Part shown: positions 55,345 through 63,784 of the stretch, piece by piece
Layout: every line of letters begins with the position of its first letter
How positions within the stretch are numbered: the stretch's first letter is position 1
Origin: Paraspadella gotoi
Taxonomy: Eukaryota; Chaetognatha
Direction of reading: 5' to 3'
Length of the DNA: 64,000 nucleotides
Assembly (NCBI GenBank): GCA_051294375.1
Contig: CM119270.1
Location: 1,299,598 to 1,363,597, forward strand
Position numbers and translations under genes: made by a program
The notes under the pieces: generated by a model
Database searches by the model: none
Seen by the model: the letters and a program-made list of their open reading frames with translations, nothing else
What the model was told of the DNA's origin: nothing

Positions 55345-56153
55345 GTCTTTGAATATCTCACTTTAAATATCAGTGGAAAAATATTCAGAGGCTCTATTTC
55401 AGGGTTGCATAACATATCATTTTTTCTTTTTTTAAATTCAATGATTATTCATTTTCAGCGGCTTTCTAAATTTAACTCATCATGTTTTTTCTTTTTAAAT
55501 ATCATTGAATCTGTTCTTCTCATTATATGGCCGTTCTTGTCATGAAATCCGTTTTTTTTTTAAACTGATCCATCTTTCCTACTTAATATCATTGAATTTT
55601 GCTCGGTTTCCTTTTAAATATCATCCTTTTTTAAATATCATCTTTACTTTTGTTAACAATATCATCAGTTTTTAAATATCAGTAACGTCCTAAATCGGCT
55701 TTTCCTTTTAAATATCATTTTTCCAAATAACTATCATCGGTGTTTTACTCTTTACTATTCATCACTTTTTAAATTATCATCAACTCCTAAACTCGGTTTT
55801 CCTTTTAATATCATCTGGGTTTTTAAATATTCATTTCTCCAAATAACTATCATCCATGTTTTTTACTTTTAAAATATCAACATTTTTTAATATATCTCAA
55901 GTTAATAACATCGGTTTCCTTTTAAATATCATTTTTCCAAATAACTATCATCGCGTTTTTTACTTTTAACTATCATTCCTTTTTTAAATATCATCAACTC
56001 CTAAATCGGTTTCTTTTAAATATCATCTTTTTTAAATATCATTTTACTTTTTAAATATCATCATTTATATCAGTTAAACTCTAAATCGGTTTCCTTTTTA
56101 AATATTCATTTTTCCAAATAACTCATCGGTTGGTTTTACTTTTAATCTCTCCT
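55345..56153. repeat. degenerate minisatellite, unit about 95-100 bp
   Basis: The unit contains CTCCTAAATCGGTTTCC, TTTTAAATATCATTTTTCC, AAATAACTATCATCGG and TTTTTTACTTTTAAATATC in that order and recurs about seven times. A shorter step TTTTTAAATATCAT repeats inside each unit. Frequent small indels suggest read error. Ends at the 25-N gap. Confidence 0.8.
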
Positions 56154-56178
56154 NNNNNNNNNNNNNNNNNNNNNNNNN
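56154..56178. other. 25-N gap between direct duplicates
   Basis: The locus from 54094 starts again at 56217. Confidence 0.9.
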
Positions 56179-57024
56179 GAGAGAGAGATAGAGAGAGAGA
56201 AAGAGAGAGAGAGAGAGACGTTAAGGGATAATGGAAAGGTATAGAGAAAATGCGAGAAAACTAATGGATTATTGGCAAAAAAAGGTGAAAAGGGGAAAAA
56301 TAGGAAAACAAGAAAAAAAGTGAGAGACAAACAAAATAAAATATGATTTTAAGTTTAAGGATAAATCCACGAATAAAATTAAATAAAAATTTTAATAAAA
56401 TACATATTTTTTAAAAATTATCTTTAGTTAATTTAATTTAGTTCATTTTATTTAATCTAAAGAACCGAAACTAACCGTCCGAATTTAATTAATTAATCTT
56501 AACAAACGAAACAAGTCGTCAATAGGGAAAAAAAAGTTAATATTACATTTGAAACAAAGGAGAAGATATAAACAATTAACAATAACAACACTAATAATAG
56601 AACAAAAATATAAAAACAAATATATCAACTGCAATAAAAATATCGATTCTTCTCAACGTCCATCGCAATAAACAACAACAACAACAACATCAACAACAGC
56701 AGCAGCAGCAGTAGCAGCAACGAGGCGATCCTTTTCTCACTTCCATCCTTTTTTTCTCTCAGTCAAAAATGAAAATGAAAAAGTTTTTGTGTTTGTGGAT
56801 TTTCTGGTCAAAAACTTCGTAAATTTTAAGTTTATTTTATTCTTTTCTTTCAAGTTCAAGTTTTTCTTTTTACGAATTTTTTTCTATTTTTCTATTTTTC
56901 TTTTTTTTTCTTTTTCATTTTCTATTTTTTATTTTTCATTTTCTATTATTTTCTTTTTCATTTTCTATTATTTTCTATTTTTTCTTCTATTTTTTCTATT
57001 TGTTTTTCTTTTCTCTTCTTTCAG

Positions 57025-57110
57025 ATTCACCGGATTTTTGTGTTTGTTTATCTCGAATCTTTTTTTGTTTGGAAACAAGGAATCTGGCGGGAAAAAAAAT
57101 CGTTAAACTG
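57025..57110 (+). other. possible exon start after strong acceptor
   Basis: ATTCACCGGATTTTTGTG begins right after TTTCAG at 57024. The frames are short, and the following (GA)n array is interrupted in both copies. No donor is defined. Confidence 0.2.
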
Positions 57111-57116
57111 TTCAAC

Positions 57117-57155
<39 letters not shown>

Positions 57156-57170
57156 AGAGAGAGATAAAAA

Positions 57171-57401
57171 ATGGCGGAGTGGTCAAGTCTCAATTCTTTG
57201 TTTGTTCTCGAGGAGAAAGAAAAAAAGAACGAAATCGATTTGTTCTTAGGTCATTTGTTCTCGTTAAGAACAATCGCTAAGAACAATATCTTTTTCCATT
57301 TTTATCCCTTTTCTATTTTATTTGTATTCCCTTTTCCTATTTTTTTCCATTTTCCATTTTCTTCGGTCAATTATTCATTTTTTCTATCCAAAAATGGATA
57401 G
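57171..57401 (+). CDS. candidate 76-aa ORF, unknown
   Basis: AAAAAATGGCGGAGTGG gives a good start context. The frame begins MAEWSSLNSLFVLEEKEKKN and then EIDLFLGHLFSLRTIAKNN before becoming Phe-rich over T-rich DNA. The first 40 residues look plausible. In the noisy duplicate (from about 55093) the same stretch is frameshifted by single-base changes. Might be a first exon with the Phe-rich part intronic. Confidence 0.22.
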   Translation: MAEWSSLNSLFVLEEKEKKNEIDLFLGHLFSLRTIAKNNIFFHFYPFSILFVFPFPIFFHFPFSSVNYSFFLSKNG

Positions 57402-57415
57402 ATTCCTTTTTTTCC

Positions 57416-57767
57416 TTTTTACATTTTCTTTATTTCCTTTTTTCGTTTTTACTTATTCTCATTTCTTTCTATATCATTTATTTATTGTCATTCTTTCGAT
57501 TTATTATTATCACTATATTTATTATTTATTATTCGTTATGATCTCATTTGTACGAGAATGACTTGAGCGAAAAAAAAAAAAAATGTTTTCATCGATAAGT
57601 TAAGATTAATAATATTAATCAAAATATTAATCAATTCTGATCACCAGCTTTCAGCTTTTAAAACCTCACCTCTTTCTCTGGTTCAACCTCGACTCCCTAA
57701 CTTACCCGACCGACATCAGAAAATCGCTTTTAACCACACCTTCTCACATCCCTCACCTTTCTTCACC
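57416..57767. other. AT-rich DNA without gene
   Basis: T-rich then mixed DNA with a poly-A run near 57570. Nothing coding. Confidence 0.5.
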
Positions 57768-57893
57768 CGATAGCGAGGCCCTGTGATATTTTCCGTCATC
57801 CACCCTACTAAGCTCATATAGTGTAGTCGTTCTGGCTCGATAGCGAGGCCCTGTGATATTTTCCGTCATCCACCCTACTAAGCTCATATAGTG
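57768..57893. repeat. perfect 56-bp direct repeat, period 70
   Basis: 57768-57823 and 57838-57893 are identical (CGATAGCGAGGCCCTGTGAT onward) and separated by 14 bases. A recent tandem duplication or slippage product, GC-balanced, with no frame conserved. Confidence 0.9.
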
Positions 57894-58698
57894 CCCCCCT
57901 ACTCACCCCCAATCTCCGCCCCCCCCTAGGGGTTAAGTCGCGACCCACCACGCCTCAAATATTTGACCAAAAGTAGCCAAATCGAAATCTGATCCTTTTG
58001 GCCGCCAATTCCACGTGGGGCCTCCTTTTTTTTTATTCGTGGCGTTGTTTGGCGATGGCGTAAAACTTGGCGGAGTGGGTTTGTTGGCGTGGTTGTTTGG
58101 AAAGGTGTTGGCGTAGTCGTTTGTTGTGACTTAATTGTCGTTAAATATTCGTCGTTGTCGTTGTTGTTGTTATTGTTTTTGAAGTGATCGTCATCGTTGT
58201 CGTCTCAGCGGTCGTCGTCGTCGTCGGTCCGAAGAGGGTAAGAACTCAAGAAAGAAAGAGAGTAAAAGACGCAATAAAAAGGGTAAAAGAAAAAAATTAC
58301 CGTGAAAGTTAGAGGATGAGAGAAGAGAGGAGAGAGAGAGACGAGAGGAGAGAGAAGAGAAGAAGAGAGAGGTCAACATCGAACCCTGCGTAGCCCTGCC
58401 TTTTGCGTCTACTTTGACTCGAGATGGCAGATATTATTTTTCGTACTCTAACATAAACCATATTTACATATTTACAAGGACACGCGAAACCATTAAACGA
58501 AGATACAAGCTCAGAGAGAGAGAGAGAGAGACCCGCACGAGAGGAGAGAGAGAGAGAGACAATCCAAACAAGGCCGAGGAAAGGAGTTGATCCGGAAACC
58601 GTTAAATCATCATTTTTAATAAACTTTTTCTGTTTTGTTTACATTTTTTTTTCGGGATTCTGTTGTTGACACTGGGCGGCGCTGGACAGTGTTGACGC
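57894..58698. other. mixed DNA without identified gene
   Basis: C-rich tract at 57893-57935, then GTTG/GTCG-rich DNA at 58130-58230 and GA-rich DNA at 58310-58370 and 58515-58560. No exon called. Confidence 0.45.
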
Positions 58699-58712
58699 TC
58701 GTCGTCCGTCGT

Positions 58713-58750
<38 letters not shown>
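58699..58750. repeat. (CGT)n microsatellite
   Basis: CGTC-interrupted at the left edge, then pure CGT. Confidence 0.95.
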
Positions 58751-58751
<1 letters not shown>

Positions 58752-58782
58752 TCGATCTTTTTAAAAAATGAAAAAAGATAAT

Positions 58783-58822
58783 CTTAAAATCTTAAAATCT
58801 TAAAATCTTAAAATCTTAAAAT
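58783..58822. repeat. (CTTAAAAT)5 octanucleotide repeat
   Basis: Five perfect copies starting at 58783, 58791, 58799, 58807 and 58815. Confidence 0.95.
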
Positions 58823-59083
58823 GTTCTTAGATTTTGAGTTGTTCGTTTCATTTGAAATAAAATCGTTGTCCAATTAAACTTCAAACTCTCTCTATTAATC
58901 ACTACGCAACGAAAGAAAGGAAATAACACAATGAGTTGGTACAACTTTTAAAACAAACGTTTCGGGCGATGAAACAAACTATAAAACATATAGATTTATA
59001 CAAAAAAAAATCATTCAATATTAATAATAGTAATAATGCCAATAGCTTTTTATAATCTTCGTTGTCGTTATATAGAAGCGGTC
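58823..59083. other. AT-rich spacer
   Basis: No gene or repeat seen between the octanucleotide repeat and the opposed triplet arrays. Confidence 0.5.
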
Positions 59084-59270
59084 CCCGTCGTCGTCGTCGT
59101 CGTCGTTGTTGTCGTCGTCGTCGTTATCGTCGTCGTCTTCACTTCCGTTCCGCGTTCGTTGCGCCCGGGAAAAGACCGCGATTTGCAAAAATCGCAAGAC
59201 GACGACGACGAGGGACGACGACGACGACGACGACGACGACTAAGACGACGACGACAACGACGACGACAAT
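59084..59270. repeat. opposed (CGT)n and (ACG)n arrays forming an inverted repeat
   Basis: 59084-59140 is CGT-rich and 59198-59270 is ACG/GAC-rich, so the arms are complementary. The spacer contains a perfect small hairpin at 59178-59195 (7-bp stem, GCAA loop). Either strand could fold into a long stem. Confidence 0.8.
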
Positions 59271-59340
59271 ATTTTTCTATCGCACGTCCATAAAAAAAAA
59301 TCAAAAACTCTTGTAAACTCAACCGATTTTTTTTGTCCAC

Positions 59341-59590
59341 TTTTTTTTTTCAAAAACGATTTTTAAACCTTTTTTCTTCCTTTTTTTCTTTCTTTTTTTC
59401 TTTCTTTTTTTCTTTCTTTTTCTCTCTTTGTATGTCTTCTCCTCTTTCCTTCTCTCACTTCTCCTTTTACTTCTCTCCTCTCTCCCTCTCTTTTCCTCTC
59501 TTCCTCCTTCTTGCTCCCTTTTCTTTCTCTTCTTGTTTTCTCCTTTCCTCTTCCTCCTCCTCCTCCTCTTCCTTTCCTCTCTTCGACATT
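59341..59590. repeat. polypyrimidine tract
   Basis: TTTCTTTC and CCTCTTCC runs. Frames on both strands are compositional. Confidence 0.8.
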
Positions 59591-59659
59591 CGCCGCCACG
59601 AAGTCACACAAAGAGAGAAAGTGAGAGAGAGAGAGAGGGAGAGAGAGATAAAGATTTAA

Positions 59660-60240
59660 AAAGTGACGGAGCGTTCTTGTGCGCGCGCAACGACGGGGAC
59701 AGAGTCAACGCCTCTGCGCGCACGAGGCCTTGCGTGCGTTTGAATGAATCGCGTCCATTTTTTATACTTAAAGTTAACAAAGTTCATCGCGTAAAATGGG
59801 CGCGAAGCGCCCGGGTGCTTTCCCTTACCTTCGGCAAAAAGCTGCATAGAGTGGATCACCGGGTTCCGGCAAGTCGCCAAGAGAACGATGGAAAGAGGCC
59901 CAGGTGGTTCCGAAGGGGTACATCGCCCGCCGTCCGCGAGGGCGGTAAACTAACCGCCGTACACCGGTCCGATGGCTCGCACCTACCCTCACGTATGAAG
60001 ACCTCAACAGGACAATCCCGCTGGGTAGTGCCAGACCCGTCACGCGTGGAAACACAGCTCGCTCCAACCACGGTAGCTGTCGCGGGCTCGAAAGTACTCG
60101 TGACACTTGCTACGGCATATCAGCACCTTTATCAGGCTGACTCCTCACTTGCACATCTGTGAATGAGACGTAAGAGCGCTGCCTTTAGATCGTCCCCATA
60201 TGACCGTGCCAGAGGTCATTCCTGGCATCGCGAATGTCCG
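59660..60240. other. CpG-rich block with overlapping ORFs on both strands
   Basis: GC- and CpG-rich, non-repetitive. The plus frame ending at 60162 has a varied C-terminal part (WVVPDPSRVETQLAPTTVAV, then a stretch ending SSLAHL). The minus frame 59825-60106 (MSRVLSSPRQLPWLERAVFP at its start) runs into AAGGTAAGG, a donor-like site, at 59829. A hairpin GGGCGC-GAA-GCGCCC lies at 59798-59812. I cannot decide which strand, if either, is coding. A CpG-island promoter with a first exon is the simplest reading. Confidence 0.3.
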
Positions 60241-60329
60241 ATAATCACCAAACGAAAACGGAGATCATAAAAATAGCACAAAACACGACAACCACCACGC
60301 AAAACAAAAATAAAATGAAACACACCAAG

Positions 60330-60565
60330 ATAGTAGAAAGAGTGAAACAGAAAATCAGGCGAAAAACGAGAGAAGACGAGTTAAGCAAACAGAAGGAAAA
60401 ATCAATGAGAACGACATTGACGCCGCCTCAGCCGCTGCAGCAGTAGCAGCAGGGGAAGCCGCGGCGGGACTGATGGCTTGCCGACGGCTCAGAGAGCTGT
60501 TGCCGGCAGTTCGGCGGCTCTTCCGGCGCTACAAGACAATGCGGTGGACGACGCCCTAATCTCAG
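60330..60565 (+). CDS. possible Ala-rich coding fragment, frame uncertain
   Basis: One plus frame reads KQTEGKINENDIDAASAAAA and then VAAGEAAAGLMA, followed by Arg-rich residues to a stop near 60560. A different frame over 60490-60624 reads LQDNAVDDALISDLYADRI and ends in its own stop. The two parts would be continuous only with a shift between them. It may be a broken gene or a sequencing error within one exon. I describe the two frames separately and do not join them. Confidence 0.2.
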
Positions 60566-60672
60566 ACCTCTACGCCGATCGAATTCGACAATTACAAAAA
60601 AATAAACCGATCGACGACGGTTAAAGCAAAAAGTCTCTAACGTGAAATTCGTCTAATTTTTTACTATATGAG

Positions 60673-60822
60673 ATGCGAGAAGAGAAGGACCTGGAGATGG
60701 ATGAGACGACAGATGACTCGGCGGCCAGCGGCTGCCACTGCAGAATCGATAGTGTGGTGAATCGACGACGCAGCTTCGGAGAGGAGCATTCGTGGAAGAC
60801 CTGTCGGACGCAGATCGACTAG
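60673..60822 (+). CDS. candidate 49-aa small ORF, unknown
   Basis: ATG at 60673 opens MREEKDLEMDETTDDSAASG, then CHCRIDSVVNRRRSFGEEHS and a short tail to TAG at 60820. Composition is balanced, with charged and Cys residues. No splice sites are clear. It lies 40-50 bases after the Ala-rich fragment's second stop. Confidence 0.25.
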   Translation: MREEKDLEMDETTDDSAASGCHCRIDSVVNRRRSFGEEHSWKTCRTQID

Positions 60823-60949
60823 AGACGGGATGGTGACGAGGACGAGATGAGAGAGACGAGAAAGAAAGAGATGAGAAACGAGAGAAAACGAGAAAATGTC
60901 GCCTTTCGAGTTCTCAATGCATTTTCTAGACGAACGCAACGACTAATCA

Positions 60950-61220
60950 AATAAACATACGAAAAAATAAATATAGTAACACTTAACTTTATATAATTTA
61001 GATTTTAGATATAATTTACACATAAAATTACCAACTCTCGTTCATTTCTACTTTGATGAACTTAAGCTACAATTTTCCCCTAAAAGGTCAGATCATTTTT
61101 TTTTCTTTTTCGAAATTTAAATTCGTTTTTAAACTTCAAAGGCCAAATATTTTTTTTTGCCGCCAAATTAAGATTCGACGGTCAAAATGAAAAGACCGAC
61201 ATGAGAGTAAAGAGACCGAC
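60950..61220. other. AT-rich spacer
   Basis: No gene seen. Confidence 0.5.
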
Positions 61221-61276
61221 ATAATCATCATCATCTTCATCATCATCTTCATCATCATAATCATAATCATCATCAT

Positions 61277-61357
<81 letters not shown>
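61221..61357. repeat. (TCA)n triplet array
   Basis: Interrupted at the left (CTTCAT, ATAATC), pure TCA from about 61279 to 61357. The minus frame is poly-Met, an artefact. Confidence 0.95.
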
Positions 61358-61516
61358 TACTCTCTTAAGTAGCTGGTCTTATGATGTATTAAAAAGTCTA
61401 ATAAAGACCAATATAGTCCCGCTGTCCGTATTTTTTAGAATGACCTTCACAAATTTTACAATATACTTTTAAAGTAATTTTAAATAGAGATATCCAAAAT
61501 CAATATCACTCCTTCC

Positions 61517-61634
61517 AGTAGTATAAAGTGGGATTTTAATACAATATAGTTTATATAGGAGATTTTTGACCATTAAGAAAGTATTAGTGTCCGGAGAGTA
61601 TTAAAATTGTATTAAAATCCCACTTTATACTACT
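61517..61634. mobile_element. MITE-like 29-bp perfect inverted repeat, 118 bp in all
   Basis: Arms 61517-61545 (AGTAGTATAAAGTGGGATTT onward) and 61606-61634 are perfect reverse complements with 60 bases between. Size and arm length fit a miniature inverted-repeat element, but no clear target-site duplication is seen and no second copy occurs in the window. A transcript hairpin is the alternative. Confidence 0.45.
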
Positions 61635-61854
61635 ACTCTTCCCCTCATTTTACACTTTTTCCTGATTCGCAGTTCGCCTCCCCTTAAATCTCTTTTCCTT
61701 TTTTTTTCTCTTTCCTTTTTCCTTCCCTTTTTTTTTCCTTTCTCATTTTTTTTCGTCCTTCGGAATGAATGTCAACCAGGATTTGGAAATTCCCTCACAA
61801 CGAAATGTCGAGTTGATTTCCCAAGATACGAAAACGAAATGTCAACAGTCAGTG
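61635..61854. other. pyrimidine-rich then mixed DNA
   Basis: TTTCC/TTTTT runs at 61680-61760. No gene. Confidence 0.5.
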
Positions 61855-62000
61855 TGATACAATGTGGTATGATGTTATGTGAAATGGTATGATGTGATGT
61901 GATATGTGATGTGATATGTGATATGAAACTGTCCGATGCGAAGTGACACGTGATGTATGTAATGCATATGATTTAATATTATGCGATATGAAGCGTTGTG
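61855..62000. repeat. degenerate TGATGTGATA-like repeat
   Basis: Repeated GATGTGATATG and ATATGA steps with drift. Confidence 0.65.
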
Positions 62001-62059
62001 ATATGAAATAATACGATTAAATTTGTTGTAATGTGAAAAAAAACTCATACAAAGGTCTC

Positions 62060-62140
62060 TCTCTCTTCTTCTTCTCCGCTTCTCCTTCTCTCTCTTCTCT
62101 CTTCTCTCTCGTTCTCGTCTCTGCTCTCTCTCTCATTTCT
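62060..62140. repeat. (CT)-rich array
   Basis: CTCTCT with CTTCT interruptions. Confidence 0.8.
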
Positions 62141-62271
62141 GTCTCAAGGCCAATCAGATAAAATGTCAATGTTCAAGTAATGTTCACTGTCTCTTTTCAC
62201 TCTCTTGCTCCGAATGCTTATCATATAGGGTGTCATGATTGGTTGAAATTAATTTGTCATTGAACGATAGA

Positions 62272-62315
62272 ATGATTGATTGATTGATTGATGTGATTGA
62301 TTGAATTGGATTGTG
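62272..62315. repeat. (GATT)n repeat
   Basis: GATTGATTGATTGATTGATG, then looser GATTGAATT steps. Confidence 0.8.
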
Positions 62316-62375
62316 CGCCAATAAATTTAATTCGATTTCGAATCTCGCGGATTCAATATTTCTCTCCGTTGAGTA

Positions 62376-62418
62376 NNNNNNNNNNNNNNNNNNNNNNNNN
62401 NNNNNNNNNNNNNNNNNN

Positions 62419-62451
<33 letters not shown>
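62376..62451. repeat. 43-N gap and (CGA)n microsatellite
   Basis: CGA triplets follow the gap at 62419-62451. Confidence 0.9.
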
Positions 62452-62454
<3 letters not shown>

Positions 62455-62746
62455 AGATAATGTCAATGACTACGATAAAAAGGCAGAACATGTGAAGGAC
62501 CCAAATGATAAATAAGTTTTATTTAAAATTAAAAATGAATGTTTCAAAAACTGACGATTCATATTTACTCTGAAGCATCAAAGAAAGTAATTTTTGTTGT
62601 ATGAAAAATTTTGTAATTAATAGGCTATTTAATTTAAATTTTTTTTCAAATTTCCTTTATACTGTATCGATTGCTCGCAAATCACCGACGCAACAAAACC
62701 AAGAGCAGCAAGAGCCTTACCCAGCCTCACCCAGCCTTACCCTAAC
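62452..62746. other. mixed DNA ending in CCTTACCCAG steps
   Basis: No exon. The last 35 bases before the 413-N gap repeat CCAGCC/TTACCC with one CCCTAAC. This is too short and irregular to be telomeric. Confidence 0.4.
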
Positions 62747-63159
62747 NNNNNNNNNNNNNNNNNNNNNNNNNNNNNNNNNNNNNNNNNNNNNNNNNNNNNN
62801 NNNNNNNNNNNNNNNNNNNNNNNNNNNNNNNNNNNNNNNNNNNNNNNNNNNNNNNNNNNNNNNNNNNNNNNNNNNNNNNNNNNNNNNNNNNNNNNNNNNN
62901 NNNNNNNNNNNNNNNNNNNNNNNNNNNNNNNNNNNNNNNNNNNNNNNNNNNNNNNNNNNNNNNNNNNNNNNNNNNNNNNNNNNNNNNNNNNNNNNNNNNN
63001 NNNNNNNNNNNNNNNNNNNNNNNNNNNNNNNNNNNNNNNNNNNNNNNNNNNNNNNNNNNNNNNNNNNNNNNNNNNNNNNNNNNNNNNNNNNNNNNNNNNN
63101 NNNNNNNNNNNNNNNNNNNNNNNNNNNNNNNNNNNNNNNNNNNNNNNNNNNNNNNNNNN

Positions 63160-63217
63160 GCGGCGGTGGCGGCGTACCGCTGGCGGTCTTGGCGATCCCG
63201 ATGACGGCCGACAACAT
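63160..63217 (-). CDS. possible N-terminal coding start running into a gap
   Basis: On the minus strand ATG at 63217 gives MLSAVIGIAKTASGTPPPP and then enters the 413-N gap. The context GACGAAATG is good and the local DNA is GC-rich. The frame is also open upstream (IIEDEM). The plus strand is open too (a Gly-rich start, ending in FEKRF), so the strand is not certain. Fragment only. Confidence 0.25.
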
Positions 63218-63335
63218 TTCGTCCTCGATTATTCGCTTTGATGAGTCCAGGTTTTTGTTCCGCGCGTTTGAGAAAAGATTTTAAAAAAATTTTAAAGTAT
63301 TTTATGATGAGTTTGTATCGTTTAATAGCGATTTG
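63218..63335. other. AT-rich DNA
   Basis: No gene seen. Confidence 0.5.
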
Positions 63336-63531
63336 TAATATAAAAGATAAAGATTATTATGCTATTTATTCTAAAGTGAGGCCGAAATTAACTAGAAAGT
63401 CTTAGAAAAACTGAGTTTCTTAAAAAAAATTCAAATGCTTGCATAATTGTTCGTTTGAAACATCGAATTTTCTTGGAATTTTGATGAGTTAATCACTTTA
63501 CAATCTACATTGTACAATAAAATATACGCTT
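63336..63531. repeat. left arm of terminal fold-back (partner 63785-64000)
   Basis: AAATGCTTGCATAATTGT, TGATGAGTTAATCACTTTAC and AAGTCTTAGAAAA reappear on the opposite strand at 63785-64000, with indels. The arm stops at the 25-N gap. Confidence 0.9.
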
Positions 63532-63556
63532 NNNNNNNNNNNNNNNNNNNNNNNNN
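63532..63556. other. 25-N gap at a fold-back point
   Basis: Exactly 25 N, between an arm and a SINE. Confidence 0.9.
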
Positions 63557-63784
63557 TTGAACGACATAAAGAGGCGTTCAATATAAGCACTTCCCATGAG
63601 CTACGGATCAGCTGTAACACCATGTTACAGGCGGGTTTAATAGCGCCCCGTCCCTCTTAACTTGCCAGACGAATCAACCGGCTAAGAACCCCAGACCTTT
63701 GGGTGGTGAGGCGAATGACTTTGCCACCGGCCACCACAATTGGCCCACGTGATTAACCGGTATGGTGGAATTTTAGTCCTACCA
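63557..63784 (-). repeat. SINE-like element, independent copy
   Basis: On the minus strand it carries GGACTAAAATTCCACCA, GGCCAATTG, CAAAGTCATTCGCCTC, GGTCTGGGGTTCTTAGCC, AAGTTAAGAGGGACGGGG, CCTGTAACATGGTGTTACAG and TGCTTATATTGAACG in the same order as 32035-32250, with scattered differences. Because it lies in different flanking DNA, it shows that this is a true dispersed family. Confidence 0.7.

Larger units (their letters stand above)
56217..57415. repeat. direct duplicate, cleaner copy 2
   Basis: Partner of 54094-55338, with fewer inserted bases. Confidence 0.9.

Noticed and set aside
61136-61357. Poly-Met protein
   Set aside because: It is the (TCA)n array read on the minus strand.
62712-62746. 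Telomeric repeat
   Set aside because: Only one CCCTAAC, within irregular CCAGCC/TTACCC steps of under 40 bases.
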